Positions 14,887 to 23,684 of a DNA stretch of 64,000 bases are shown piece by piece; within the stretch, counting starts at the first letter, position 1, and every line of letters starts with the position of its first letter. The notes beneath the pieces were generated by a model. The model saw nothing but the letters and a program-made list of their open reading frames with translations. It had not been told where the DNA came from and did no database searches. The DNA is taken from contig NZ_CP032548.1 in assembly GCF_003867015.1 (NCBI RefSeq), positions 806,001-870,000 of the forward strand, written 5' to 3'. Position numbers and translations under genes: made by a program. The stretch comes from Tenacibaculum singaporense (lineage in GTDB: Bacteria > Bacteroidota > Bacteroidia > Flavobacteriales > Flavobacteriaceae).

Positions 14887-15411
14887 ATGAGTACAGCAGA
14901 AGAAAAAAAGTATAAAAAATTTATTACTATAGTTTCTATTGTAATTCCTATAGCAGTAGCTGCTTTATTTGGAATTAAAATACCCAATGTAGAACCATTG
15001 TCTTTTTTACCGCCTATTTATGCTAGTATAAATGGTTTTACGGCTGTGTTGCTTCTTGCTTCAGTCGTTGCAATTAAAAACGGAAAAAGAAAATTACATG
15101 AACAGCTAAATACTACAGCTATTGTTTGCTCTGCGTTGTTTTTGGTAATGTACGTGGCATATCACATGACTTCAGATTCTACTAAATTTGGAGGAGAAGG
15201 AATAATTAAATATGTGTATTTTTTCATTTTAATAACTCACATATTATTGTCAATAATCATTATTCCATTTGTATTGATAACTTTTATGAGGGCTCGTTTG
15301 GGTAATTTTCCAGAACATAAAAAAATAGCAAAAATTACATTTCCCTTATGGTTATATGTAGCGGTTACAGGAGTAGTTGTTTATTTAATGATATCACCTT
15401 ATTATGTTTAA
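14887..15411 (+). CDS. DUF420 family membrane protein
   Basis: This 174-residue protein with five hydrophobic helices belongs to the DUF420 family (related to CtaM/YozB of Bacillus, which is needed for maturation of caa3/aa3 oxidase). Family traits are conserved His in helices (RKLHEQLNTTAI, VAYHMTSDS, LITHILLSIIIIPFV, PEHKKIAKITFPLWLYV). Its position directly after a SCO gene fits a heme- or copper-insertion role for the oxidase. The 3' end overlaps the next small gene by 8 bases. Confidence 0.87.
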   Translation: MSTAEEKKYKKFITIVSIVIPIAVAALFGIKIPNVEPLSFLPPIYASINGFTAVLLLASVVAIKNGKRKLHEQLNTTAIVCSALFLVMYVAYHMTSDSTKFGGEGIIKYVYFFILITHILLSIIIIPFVLITFMRARLGNFPEHKKIAKITFPLWLYVAVTGVVVYLMISPYYV

Positions 15412-15616
15412 AAAGATTATATTTTTTATACTTCTAGTATTTTCCCTTAATGCTTCTGCACAATGTGCAATGTGTAAGGCAGTGATTGAAGGAGGTAATG
15501 AAACTATTGCTGAAGGAGTAAATAACGGAATAACTTACTTAATGGTGTTTCCATATATCTTAGTAGGGCTTTTGTTTTACTTTATTTACCGTCATAAAAA
15601 GAAAGCAAAAAATTAG
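15404..15616 (+). CDS. Small membrane protein with exported CxxC motif
   Basis: This 70-residue protein has a signal-like N-terminus (MFKKIIFFILLVFSLNASAQ), then CAMCKAVIEGGNE immediately after the probable cleavage point, a short linker, a membrane helix (about 44-62) and a basic tail HKKKAKN. It overlaps the DUF420 gene by 8 bases and so is co-translated with oxidase assembly genes. The CxxC pair on the periplasmic side suggests metal binding or thiol exchange in copper delivery; this is inference. It is not assigned to a named family. Confidence 0.8.
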   Translation: MFKKIIFFILLVFSLNASAQCAMCKAVIEGGNETIAEGVNNGITYLMVFPYILVGLLFYFIYRHKKKAKN

Positions 15617-15812
15617 TATTCTAAAATCAAGAATATTTTTTGTAACATTTCTCAGTTTTAATCGTCATATAGTCGCAAGAAAAAATAACTTACCGTATTT
15701 ATACGTTAAGGTATAAAATTGTTTGCTAGTTTTTCCAATTAATAGAAAAGCGATATATTTCTACTTTTAGAAATATTAACTAACTGAGTTTAAATAAAAA
15801 AATATTGATCTT

Positions 15813-17141
15813 TTGAAAACTAAAATTGCATTATTTGCAGCTATTTTTACTTCTGTAGCTGTTTTTTCACAAAAACAATGGACACTAAAAGAGTGTGTAG
15901 ATTACGCCTTAAAGAATAATATAACAGTTAAGCAAAATCGCTTAAATATTGAGATTGCTGAAGCAGATGTTAAAAGTAATAAAGCTAATTTTTTACCAAG
16001 TATAAATGCTTCAACATCAGGAAATTTTTCTACTGGGTCTTCATTTGATCCTGTATCTCAAAATAGAACAGAGAATACAACTCTATTTGGAGGGGCGTTA
16101 GGTGTAAACGCTAGTTATACGGTTTTTAATGGTTTTAAAAACTTAAATCAAAAAAAGCAAGCAGTATTAGGAGTAGAAGGGAGTAAACTAGATTTAGCCA
16201 AAGTAGAAAATGATATTTCACTTAATGTAGTTAATGAGTATTTAAATGTATTATTTGCTAAAGAAAATTTATCAGTAGCTAAGGTACAAGCAGAAATCAG
16301 TAAAAAGCAAATTGAAAGAGCTAGAGCTCAATTTGAAGGAGGAGTAATACCCAAAGGAGATTTATTAAACGTCGAATCTACAGCAGCAAATGATATTCAA
16401 AGCGTAGTACTACAAGAAAATACTTTGAGTATAGCTTTACTAAGATTAAGTCAATTATTACAAATACCTTCTAAAGATTTTGATATAGCTGATATTGAAG
16501 TCAGGTCTCCTTCAGCAGCATTATTATATGATAACGCAGATGTAGTATATGAAAAAGCATTAACTGTTTGGCCAGATATAGAAAGAGCTAAATTAGATGT
16601 TGAAAGTACTAAATTAGGTATTGAAATTGCTAAATCAGGATATTATCCTACTATCAATGCTTCTTTAGGAGCCAACACAAATTATAGGTATTTTTTAGAT
16701 CCTTCAGCTCCAGCAGGTAGGCTTTTAGATCAGTTAGATGGTAATTTAGGTTTTAGCCTAGGATTTAGCGTTAACATTCCAATTTTTAACGGGTTTAGAA
16801 ATGATGCTAATGTTGAAAGATCTATTGTTAATAATTCAATTAGTGAATTTAGATTGGAAAGTCAAAAATTGCAGTTGCAACAAGAAATTGAAAGGGCTTT
16901 TTTAGATGCGAAAGCAGCAGCTAAAACGTATGAAGCAGCACAAGTGTCATTAGAGGCTCAAAAAGAAGCTTTTAAAAATGCCCAAGTTAGTTATGACTAT
17001 GGATCAATGACTCAATTTGATTTTGATCAAGTACGTAACCGATTAGTAAATGCAGAAGGAGCAATGATTAGAGCTAAATACGATTATGTATTTAAAACGA
17101 AAGTATTGAAGTTTTACTACGGAGAGTCAATCGTGGAATAA
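15813..17141 (+). CDS. TolC family outer membrane efflux protein
   Basis: This is an outer-membrane channel protein of the TolC family with a signal peptide (MKTKIALFAAIFTSVAVFSQ) and two repeated halves, each with long helical stretches. It begins WTLKECVDYALKNNITVKQNRLN, the classic TolC N-terminal pattern in Bacteroidota. Coiled-coil segments are rich in Ala, Glu and Gln (about 85-210 and 325-430). The start codon is TTG (15813), since no ATG fits ahead of the signal sequence. Usually such genes are followed by a membrane-fusion protein and an RND or ABC pump; here the next gene is tsaB, so its partners lie elsewhere. Upstream 196 bases hold no recognised element. Confidence 0.9.
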   Translation: MKTKIALFAAIFTSVAVFSQKQWTLKECVDYALKNNITVKQNRLNIEIAEADVKSNKANFLPSINASTSGNFSTGSSFDPVSQNRTENTTLFGGALGVNASYTVFNGFKNLNQKKQAVLGVEGSKLDLAKVENDISLNVVNEYLNVLFAKENLSVAKVQAEISKKQIERARAQFEGGVIPKGDLLNVESTAANDIQSVVLQENTLSIALLRLSQLLQIPSKDFDIADIEVRSPSAALLYDNADVVYEKALTVWPDIERAKLDVESTKLGIEIAKSGYYPTINASLGANTNYRYFLDPSAPAGRLLDQLDGNLGFSLGFSVNIPIFNGFRNDANVERSIVNNSISEFRLESQKLQLQQEIERAFLDAKAAAKTYEAAQVSLEAQKEAFKNAQVSYDYGSMTQFDFDQVRNRLVNAEGAMIRAKYDYVFKTKVLKFYYGESIVE

Positions 17142-17211
17142 TTTAGAAAGATATATTTATTGTTGGAAGAGCCTTGTTAGAATTTTACTAATGAGGTTTT
17201 TCTTTATAATG

Positions 17212-17219
17212 TATCTTTG
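17212..17219 (+). promoter_or_regulatory. Promoter -7 element of tsaB
   Basis: TATCTTTG matches the Bacteroidota -7 box 19 bases before the TTG start of tsaB. The predicted leader is therefore only about 15 bases. Confidence 0.6.
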
Positions 17220-17238
17220 TCAAAAATAAATTTCAGAT

Positions 17239-17913
17239 TTGGCAACAATCTTACATATAGAAACTGCAACTAAAAACTGTTCGGTAAGTGTAGCAAATAA
17301 AGGTGAACTTTTAGCTATACAAGAGTTAAATGATGGGAATTATTCACATGCTGAAAAGCTTCATCCATTTATTCAACAAGTAATGGAAGAAGTAAAACTT
17401 TCTTTTAATGATATTGATGCTGTTGCAGTAAGCAAAGGTCCTGGTTCTTATACAGGATTACGTATTGGAGTTTCTGCAGCTAAAGGATTATGTTTTGCTT
17501 TTGACAAGCCTTTAATATCTATAGAAACCTTACAATCTTTGGCTCATAAAGTTTCTATAGAAGAAGGAGTAATTATTCCGATGTTAGATGCTCGTCGTAT
17601 GGAAGTATATGCAGCTGTATATAATTCTAAACACGAACAAGTAAGAGATATAAAAGCAGAAATTATAGATGAAAACTCTTTTGAAGAATATTTGTCTAAA
17701 GGAAAAGTATACTTTTTAGGTGATGGATCAGAAAAGTGTAAAGAAGTAATTGGGCATAAAAATGCAGTTTTTATAGATGGAGAGTTTCCTTCTGCAAAAG
17801 AAATGGTTCAGTTAAGTTTTGATAAGTACAAAAAAAACGACATCGAAGATGTCGCTTATTTTGAACCTTTTTATTTAAAAGATTTTGTGGTTACGCCTGA
17901 AAAGAGACGTTAA
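17239..17913 (+). CDS. tsaB: tRNA threonylcarbamoyladenosine biosynthesis protein TsaB
   Basis: TsaB is the subunit that pairs with TsaD in the complex that makes N6-threonylcarbamoyladenosine at position 37 of ANN-decoding tRNAs. The ASKHA-fold signature is seen: ILHIETATKNCSVSV at the start, NDGNYSHAEKLHP, VSKGPGSYTGLRIGVSAAKGL, and IPMLDARRMEVYAAVY. The start is TTG 17239, which gives the normal N-terminus MATILHIE, with a -7 promoter box just ahead. Length of 224 residues is usual. Its stop shares a TTAA with the convergent mscS stop. Confidence 0.93.
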   Translation: MATILHIETATKNCSVSVANKGELLAIQELNDGNYSHAEKLHPFIQQVMEEVKLSFNDIDAVAVSKGPGSYTGLRIGVSAAKGLCFAFDKPLISIETLQSLAHKVSIEEGVIIPMLDARRMEVYAAVYNSKHEQVRDIKAEIIDENSFEEYLSKGKVYFLGDGSEKCKEVIGHKNAVFIDGEFPSAKEMVQLSFDKYKKNDIEDVAYFEPFYLKDFVVTPEKRR

Positions 17914-18716
17914 CTCTCTTTGTGTATTTCAACAGAGTGAGGATAAGGAATTTCTATTCCAGCTTTATCTAAGGCGATTTTAGTGTTTTCAGTTATATCA
18001 AAGTATACAGCCCAATAATCTTCTGTTTTAGACCAAGGTCTCACAGCAAAGTTCACAGAGCTATCTGCTAATTCAGATACATTTACTGTAGGTGCAGGGT
18101 CTTTTAATACTTTAGGGTGAGATGTAATAACATTCATTAGTATTTCTTTAGTTTGTTTAATGTCTGCATCGTATGAAACACCAAAAGTTAAATCCACCCT
18201 GCGAGTTCCTTCTGAAGAATAATTAACAATATTTCCATTTGATAAAGAACCGTTAGGAATAATTATTTCTTTGTTAGATAACCCCGTAAGCTTGGTAGTA
18301 AAAATTTCGATTTCTTTTACAACACCAATTTCTCCTTGAGCTTCAATTAAATCTCCTACTTTAAATGGTTTGAAAAGCATAATTAAAACACCGCCAGCAA
18401 AATTACCCAAAGAACCTTGTAAAGCTAAACCAATTGCTAAACCAGCTGAGGCTAAAATAGCGGCAAAAGAAGTAGTTTCTACCCCTAGTTTTGCTATTAC
18501 TGTAATTATTAAAAGGATTTTTAGCGTCCAATGCAGTAAATTAACTAAGAATTTTTGTAGTGTAATATCTACTTCTCTTTTAATCATTATTTTTTTGGTA
18601 GCTCTAAGTAGTAGGCTAATAATATAAGAACCTACGATGTAAATAATAATAGCCATAATCGCTTTTGGAGCGTAGGTGATTATTAAATCTTGAAATTTTT
18701 CTAAATACTTTTCCAT
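17910..18716 (-). CDS. Small-conductance mechanosensitive channel (MscS family)
   Basis: This is an inner-membrane tension-gated channel for osmotic release. Three membrane helices occupy roughly residues 15-110; the pore helix carries the Gly/Ala pattern FAAILASAGLAIGLALQGSLGNFAGG. The beta domain follows with KPFKVGDLIEAQGEIGVVKEIEIFTTKL, then IIPNGSLSNGNIVNYS and the C-terminal alpha/beta part. Length of 268 residues is typical of the short MscS type. The gene ends convergently with tsaB, the two stop codons overlapping in TTAA. Confidence 0.92.
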   Translation of the reverse strand: MEKYLEKFQDLIITYAPKAIMAIIIYIVGSYIISLLLRATKKIMIKREVDITLQKFLVNLLHWTLKILLIITVIAKLGVETTSFAAILASAGLAIGLALQGSLGNFAGGVLIMLFKPFKVGDLIEAQGEIGVVKEIEIFTTKLTGLSNKEIIIPNGSLSNGNIVNYSSEGTRRVDLTFGVSYDADIKQTKEILMNVITSHPKVLKDPAPTVNVSELADSSVNFAVRPWSKTEDYWAVYFDITENTKIALDKAGIEIPYPHSVEIHKES

Positions 18717-18772
18717 TTCTTATGGTAAATTTTAGTTTGTTAATAAATGATTTTAGTTAGTAGTGGCTGATT

Positions 18773-19126
18773 TTATAGCATTAGGCTAATTATTCCTAAT
18801 AAAGCAGGTATAGACTGTATGACAAAAATACGAGGTTTTTTTGTAGAATAAGAACCATAAAGACCCGCAATAAAAACACAGGTCATAAAAAATATCCCTA
18901 CATCAATTTTTTGTGATAAAATAGACCAAGTTAAACCAGCTGCAAGAAAGCCGTTGTATAAACCTTGATTAGCGGCTAATACTTTTGTTTCCTCAGCAAA
19001 ATCTTTTGATTTTAAACCAAAGGTTTTTATTCCTTTAGGTTTTGTCCATAGTAGCATTTCTAATAAAAGAATATAAAAGTGAATAAAAGCTACCAAGGCT
19101 AAAAGGATGTATTGTATTGCGTTCAT
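18773..19126 (-). CDS. DUF1304 family membrane protein
   Basis: This 117-residue protein with four hydrophobic helices has features of DUF1304: HFYILLLEMLLWTKPKG, NQGLYNGFLAAGL and FIAGLYGSYSTKK. Its function is unknown. It is separated from mscS by 56 bases on the same strand and could be transcribed with it. Confidence 0.82.
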   Translation of the reverse strand: MNAIQYILLALVAFIHFYILLLEMLLWTKPKGIKTFGLKSKDFAEETKVLAANQGLYNGFLAAGLTWSILSQKIDVGIFFMTCVFIAGLYGSYSTKKPRIFVIQSIPALLGIISLML

Positions 19127-19203
19127 AAATAATTTTAAGATAAAATATGCGGTTTAGATAACTATCAAAACCGCATACTGTGAGTAGTTAGTTTATATTA
19201 AGG

Positions 19204-19404
19204 TTATTTTACTTCGAAGGTTATTTTTAGGTTTACCCTAAATTCAGTTATTTCATCATCATTAACAACTACACTTTGAGATTGTACAAAGGCAGATTTA
19301 ATACCTTTTACTGATTTTGAAGCTTCTTTAATTGCTTTTCTTGTAGCATCTTCCCAACTTTTTTCTGAATTCGCTAAAATTTCAATAACTTTCATTACTG
19401 CCAT
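19204..19404 (-). CDS. Dodecin family flavin-binding protein
   Basis: This 66-residue protein matches the dodecin family, which forms hollow dodecamers storing flavin. The sequence MKVIEILANSEKSWEDATRKA then SVKGIKSAFVQSQSVVVNDDEITEFRV shows the characteristic beta-alpha-beta-beta layout and the conserved SW at about residues 16-17. The true start could be Met 4 (MKVIEI). It stands alone with its own upstream A/T-rich region. Confidence 0.88.
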   Translation of the reverse strand: MAVMKVIEILANSEKSWEDATRKAIKEASKSVKGIKSAFVQSQSVVVNDDEITEFRVNLKITFEVK

Positions 19405-19536
19405 AATAATTTTTTTTAAAGATTAATACATGTAAATATAAGTCTTTTTAATAGTCTTTTATATTGATAATCAGTATTAAAAAAATCCAATGTTAATTTA
19501 ATGTTATGTAAATGTTTCAAATATGTAAATTTTTTG

Positions 19537-19544
19537 TATATTTG
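19537..19544 (+). promoter_or_regulatory. Promoter -7 element of the MORN-like gene
   Basis: TATATTTG fits the Bacteroidota -7 box 35 bases before the next start codon. Confidence 0.5.
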
Positions 19545-19578
19545 TATTAACAGGTATTAACTTTAAAAGATTTAGATT

Positions 19579-19926
19579 ATGAAAAAATTAGTAATAGCAG
19601 TATGTATGCTGTCGGTGTCGTTTTTGCAAGCTCAAGATATAGAGCCAAAATATGAAGTTGAAGGTGATTTAGTAAAAGCCACTTATTTTTATGAAGATGG
19701 TACTATTAAAGAACAAGGTTTTTTCAAAAATAAAAAGTTAACAGGTACCTGGACTTCTTTTGATAAAAAAGGGAATAAGGTGGCAATAGGTCATTATGAA
19801 GCAGGAAAAAAAGTAGGTAAATGGTTTATGTGGAAAGAAGATGGATTGAAAGAAATCGATTTTAAAGATAATGCCATAGCAAGTGTACAAACTTGGAAAG
19901 AAGAAACCAAAATGGCAGTGAAATAA
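19579..19926 (+). CDS. Exported MORN/YwqK-like repeat protein
   Basis: This 115-residue protein has a signal peptide (MKKLVIAVCMLSVSFLQAQ) followed by three MORN-like units: YEDGTIKEQGFFKNKKLTGT, WTSFDKKGNKVAIGHYEAGK, and KVGKWFMWKEDGLKEI. Such proteins are often annotated as YwqK-type antitoxins; no toxin partner is present here, so that name would be misleading. Function is not established. A strong terminator follows. Confidence 0.8.
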   Translation: MKKLVIAVCMLSVSFLQAQDIEPKYEVEGDLVKATYFYEDGTIKEQGFFKNKKLTGTWTSFDKKGNKVAIGHYEAGKKVGKWFMWKEDGLKEIDFKDNAIASVQTWKEETKMAVK

Positions 19927-19955
19927 GTTAATATTTTGCAGAATAAGAGAATTAG

Positions 19956-19983
19956 ACCGAGTATTTTATATACTCGGTTTTTT
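19956..19983. terminator. Bidirectional terminator between the MORN-like gene and rnhA
   Basis: ACCGAGTAT-TTT-ATACTCGGT is followed by a T-run on the plus strand; the hairpin reaches the stop codon of the convergent RNase H gene. Confidence 0.82.
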
Positions 19984-20620
19984 ATTTTCTCCCAAAATCA
20001 GCAGGGATTTCTCCCCATGCTTTGGTTTCCCACTTTAATAAAGGATTTTTAAAAGAGTTTTGTTGTAGCCATTTTTCAGCACGTTTAATTAAGTCTAAAA
20101 CTTCTTTATTAGAACTATCAAATGTAATATTGGTTCTGCACTGCTTCTTTTTAACCCAACTCATAGCAATCTTAGAATCAGAATAAATAGGATAAGAGTC
20201 CATTTTTTTACTTTTTAATAATGCAATTCCATGGACGAGAGCTAAGAACTCACCAATATTATTTGTCCCATTTTTAAATGGTCCCATCTTAAATATTTCT
20301 TTCCTGTTATGAGTCAATACCCCTCTGTATTCCATTAAACCAGGATTTCCAGCACAAGCAGCATCAACAGAAATACTTTCTAGAATAGGAGAACCATATT
20401 TGGCTTTTTCTTCTGCTGAAAGACTTATTTTCTTAGTGTCTTTTCCTTTGTAGTCATTATAGTTTTTCGTTAAAGCTAATTCAGCTTCATTTTTATCAGC
20501 AAAAGATTTGTATTGTGCACCAGTGAAACCATCAATTTGCTTTTTACAAGCATCCCATGATGAAAAAACACCTGTTTTTTTTCCTTTCCAAACTACATAA
20601 TATTTTTTCTTCTTACTCAT
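19982..20620 (-). CDS. Ribonuclease H with N-terminal viroplasmin domain
   Basis: This enzyme cleaves the RNA strand of RNA/DNA hybrids. The N-terminal domain is the hybrid-binding caulimovirus/viroplasmin type: YYVVWKGKKTGVFSSWDACK, GFTGAQYKSF. The catalytic RNase H domain follows, with D86 (ISVDAACAGNPG), E124 (NNIGEFLALVHG), D148 (IYSDSKIAMSW) and the last Asp at D208 in WGEIPADFGRK. All four are present. Length of 212 residues is normal. The start overlaps the purN stop by 8 bases, so the two are translationally coupled. Confidence 0.93.
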   Translation of the reverse strand: MSKKKKYYVVWKGKKTGVFSSWDACKKQIDGFTGAQYKSFADKNEAELALTKNYNDYKGKDTKKISLSAEEKAKYGSPILESISVDAACAGNPGLMEYRGVLTHNRKEIFKMGPFKNGTNNIGEFLALVHGIALLKSKKMDSYPIYSDSKIAMSWVKKKQCRTNITFDSSNKEVLDLIKRAEKWLQQNSFKNPLLKWETKAWGEIPADFGRK

Positions 20621-21182
20621 TCTGTAAAATAACCTCTTCTATAACCTTTGGGAAATGTTTATATTCTAACTCGTGAACTTTTTGAGCGATAGTTTCAGGA
20701 GTATCATCCACAGAAATTGAGGTTTTAGCTTGGAAAATAATAGCACCTTCATCGTAATTTTCGTTTACGTAGTGAATGGTAATGCCTGTTTCAGATTCAT
20801 TATTTTCTTTTACAGCATTGTGTACATTCATTCCATACATTCCCTTTCCTCCATATTTTGGTAATAAAGCAGGGTGTATATTTATTATTTTATTAGGAAA
20901 AGCATCTACAATTTTAGAAGGAATACGCCATAAAAACCCAGCCAAAACAATTAGATCAGCTTCAGTTTGTAAAAAATTTAATACAGTATCCTCTTTACTA
21001 AAACTTTCTTTATCAAATAATGATGCATCAACGTTTAGTCTTTCACAACGATCAAAAACTTTGGCATGTTGGTTGTTAGAAAGCACATGAGTAACAATCG
21101 CAGTTTTAGTGGAGTTGAAGTATTTTATGATGTTTTCGGCATTAGAACCAGAACCAGATGCAAAAATAACGATGCGTTTCAT
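20613..21182 (-). CDS. purN: Phosphoribosylglycinamide formyltransferase PurN
   Basis: PurN catalyses the third step of purine synthesis, transferring formyl from 10-formyltetrahydrofolate to GAR. Motifs: IVIFASGSGSNAENI at the N-terminus, VLAGFLWRIP, IINIHPALLPKYGGKGMYG (catalytic Asn-His), and ETGITIHYVNENYDEGAII (catalytic Asp). I start it at ATG 21182 (MKRIVIFASG); an upstream in-frame ATG (21251) would add a hydrophobic leader not found in PurN. This yields 189 residues. It is divergent from acpP, with 180 bases between. Confidence 0.93.
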   Translation of the reverse strand: MKRIVIFASGSGSNAENIIKYFNSTKTAIVTHVLSNNQHAKVFDRCERLNVDASLFDKESFSKEDTVLNFLQTEADLIVLAGFLWRIPSKIVDAFPNKIINIHPALLPKYGGKGMYGMNVHNAVKENNESETGITIHYVNENYDEGAIIFQAKTSISVDDTPETIAQKVHELEYKHFPKVIEEVILQNE

Positions 21183-21323
21183 GTTAAAATTTAGTTGTTT
21201 TGTTACTACAAAAAAAAGAATAATTATTAACAATGGTGGTGTTTGTAGCAAAATATTCAGGTATTTTTTTTATTTTAGACATCACATTTTTGAGCAAAAG
21301 TTAGAATTAATAACTAAGATTTG

Positions 21324-21331
21324 TATTTTTG
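21324..21331 (+). promoter_or_regulatory. Promoter -7 element of acpP
   Basis: TATTTTTG fits the Bacteroidota -7 box and lies 32 bases before the acpP ATG. Confidence 0.6.
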
Positions 21332-21362
21332 CCTCGATTTTAAATTTTAAAACAAACAAATT

Positions 21363-21599
21363 ATGTCAGACATTGCATCAAGAGTAAAAGCAATTATCGT
21401 AGACAAATTAGGAGTAGACGATAACGAAGTAACTAACGAAGCAAGCTTCACAAACGATTTAGGAGCAGATTCTTTAGATACAGTTGAGTTAATCATGGAA
21501 TTCGAGAAAGAATTTGATATTCAAATTCCAGATGATCAAGCAGAAAACATTGGTACTGTAGGTCAAGCGATTAGCTATATTGAAGACGCAAAAAAATAA
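21363..21599 (+). CDS. acpP: Acyl carrier protein
   Basis: This is a 78-residue acidic four-helix protein that carries growing fatty acyl chains on phosphopantetheine. The attachment motif is [12 protein letters not shown] with S37 modified. The sequence [11 protein letters not shown] and [20 protein letters not shown] is standard for bacterial AcpP. It is six bases ahead of fabF and precedes rnc, the classic acpP-fabF-rnc order. Confidence 0.97.
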   Translation: MSDIASRVKAIIVDKLGVDDNEVTNEASFTNDLGADSLDTVELIMEFEKEFDIQIPDDQAENIGTVGQAISYIEDAKK

Positions 21600-21605
21600 G
21601 ATTAT

Positions 21606-22856
21606 ATGCAATTAAAACGAGTTGTAGTAACTGGACTTGGCGCATTAACGCCAATAGGAAACAATAAAGAAGAGTATTGGAATAGCTTGGTTAACGGAGT
21701 TAGCGGAGCAGCACCTATAACGTATTTTGATGCTGCCAAGTTCAAAACTCGTTTCGCATGTGAGCTTAAAGGTTTCAACGCGACCGATTATATAAATAGA
21801 AAAGAGGCGCGTAAAATGGATAGATTTACGCAGTATGCAATGGTTGCTTCAGATGAAGCAATTGCTGACGCTAAGTTAAATTTAGACGAAGTTGACAAGT
21901 TAAGAGTCGGCGTTATTTGGGGAGCTGGTATTGGAGGTTTAGAAACATTTCAAGATGAAGTTTTAAACTATGCTAAAGGTGATGGTACTCCAAAATTCAA
22001 CCCATTCTTTATCCCAAAAATGATAGCAGATATTGCTCCAGGAAATATATCTATTAAAAATGGATTTATGGGGCCAAACTATACTACGGTATCTGCTTGT
22101 GCATCATCAGCAAATGCTATGATTGATGCGTTAAATTATATTCGATTAGGTCATTGTGACGTAGTTGTAACGGGTGGTAGTGAAGCTGCTGTTACAATTG
22201 CAGGTATGGGTGGTTTTAATGCTATGCATGCCTTATCTACTAGAAATGAAAGCCCAGAAACAGCTTCGAGGCCTTTTGATGCTGAACGTGATGGTTTCGT
22301 TTTAGGGGAAGGAGCAGGGGCAATAGTCTTAGAAGAATATGAACATGCAAAAGCTCGTGGAGCTAAAATTTATGCAGAAGTTATAGGTGGAGGATTGTCT
22401 TCAGATGCTCACCATATGACAGCACCACATCCAGAAGGAATTGGTGTAATTGCAGTAATGAAAAACTGTCTTGAAAACGCTGGAATAAAACCAGAAGACG
22501 TAGACCATATCAACACTCACGGTACCTCAACCCCTTTAGGAGATGTTGCAGAATTAAAAGCAATCTCTGAGGTTTTTGGAGATCATGCTAAAAACATTAA
22601 TATCAACTCAACAAAGTCTATGACAGGACATTTGTTAGGTGCTGCAGGCGCTATTGAAGCTATAGCTTCGTTATTAGCAATGGAGCACGGTGTTGTTCCC
22701 CCAACAATTAATCACAGTAACGTTGATGAAAACATCAACCCTGAGTTAAACTTAACGTTAAATAAAGCTCAAAAAAGAGAGATTAAAGTTGCAATGAGCA
22801 ATACATTTGGTTTTGGTGGTCATAATGCTTGTGTTGCCTTTAAAAAACTAGATTAA
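21606..22856 (+). CDS. fabF: 3-oxoacyl-ACP synthase II
   Basis: FabF elongates fatty acids by condensing malonyl-ACP with acyl-ACP. The catalytic triad is C165 (TVSACASSANAM), H305 (INTHGTSTPLGD) and H342 (SMTGHLLGAAGAIEA). The N-terminus RVVVTGLGALTPIGNN is a family hallmark, and the length of 416 residues is normal. It is in an operon between acpP and rnc with gaps of six bases each. Confidence 0.97.
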   Translation: MQLKRVVVTGLGALTPIGNNKEEYWNSLVNGVSGAAPITYFDAAKFKTRFACELKGFNATDYINRKEARKMDRFTQYAMVASDEAIADAKLNLDEVDKLRVGVIWGAGIGGLETFQDEVLNYAKGDGTPKFNPFFIPKMIADIAPGNISIKNGFMGPNYTTVSACASSANAMIDALNYIRLGHCDVVVTGGSEAAVTIAGMGGFNAMHALSTRNESPETASRPFDAERDGFVLGEGAGAIVLEEYEHAKARGAKIYAEVIGGGLSSDAHHMTAPHPEGIGVIAVMKNCLENAGIKPEDVDHINTHGTSTPLGDVAELKAISEVFGDHAKNININSTKSMTGHLLGAAGAIEAIASLLAMEHGVVPPTINHSNVDENINPELNLTLNKAQKREIKVAMSNTFGFGGHNACVAFKKLD

Positions 22857-22862
22857 CCTTTT

Positions 22863-23600
22863 ATGAACTTTCTTCGTAGAATTGTTAAACCCCAAAACAA
22901 ATCGGATGAAAACTTCTACTACGAATTAAAAGAACTGCTTAATTTTAAGCCAATTAAGTTATCGTATTACAAAAAAGCATTTACGCACAGATCTTTAAAA
23001 TTAGTAGATAGTAACGGACATCCCATAAACTACGAACGTTTAGAGTTTTTAGGAGATGCCATTTTAGGTACAGTAATAGCGTCTTACTTATTTAAAAAAG
23101 TACCTGAAGGTGACGAAGGGTATTTAACTCAAATGCGATCTAAGATTGTAAGTAGAGAGCATTTAAATAATTTAGGTAAAGACCTAGAGCTAATAAGGTT
23201 TGTAAAAAGTAATATTTCTAAGGAACATGTTAGCAATAACATCCACGGAAATATTTTTGAAGCCTTAATAGGGGCTATATACTTAGATAGAGGTTACAAT
23301 TATTGTCATCAGTTTATTTATGAACAAGTAATAATGCCTTATGTAGATATTGAACGATTAGAGGGTAAAATATCAAGTTATAAAGGTTTTGTTATAGAGT
23401 GGTGTCAAAAGCAGAAGAAAAAGTATAAGTTCGAGTCCTACGAAGATTCAGGAAACCAAAGTAAGAAACATTTTAGTGTACGTGTTAGTATTGATGGTAA
23501 CATCATAGCTAAAGGTAGAGCAACTTCAAAGAAAAAGGCAGAAGAAATTGCTGCAAAAAGAGTATATTTTGCTATGCAAAATCAAATGCTAAAATCTTAA
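22863..23600 (+). CDS. rnc: Ribonuclease III
   Basis: RNase III cleaves double-stranded RNA and processes rRNA precursors. The signature NYERLEFLGDAILGTV carries E61 and D65; the second acidic site is in GNIFEALIGAIYLDRG (E133 and D at its end). A C-terminal dsRNA-binding domain (about 172-240) ends with KGRATSKKKAEEIAAKRVY. Length of 245 residues is usual. It is the third gene of the acpP operon. Confidence 0.95.
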   Translation: MNFLRRIVKPQNKSDENFYYELKELLNFKPIKLSYYKKAFTHRSLKLVDSNGHPINYERLEFLGDAILGTVIASYLFKKVPEGDEGYLTQMRSKIVSREHLNNLGKDLELIRFVKSNISKEHVSNNIHGNIFEALIGAIYLDRGYNYCHQFIYEQVIMPYVDIERLEGKISSYKGFVIEWCQKQKKKYKFESYEDSGNQSKKHFSVRVSIDGNIIAKGRATSKKKAEEIAAKRVYFAMQNQMLKS

Positions 23601-23684
23601 CGTATAAACGAAAAACGTTTTCGTAAATTTTACATAGTATTTTCTATACATTCACTAATTTAGCAAAAACAAATAATTGTTTAT

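Noticed and set aside
19579..19926. Antitoxin of a toxin-antitoxin pair
   Set aside because: The protein is exported and MORN-like, and no toxin gene adjoins it.
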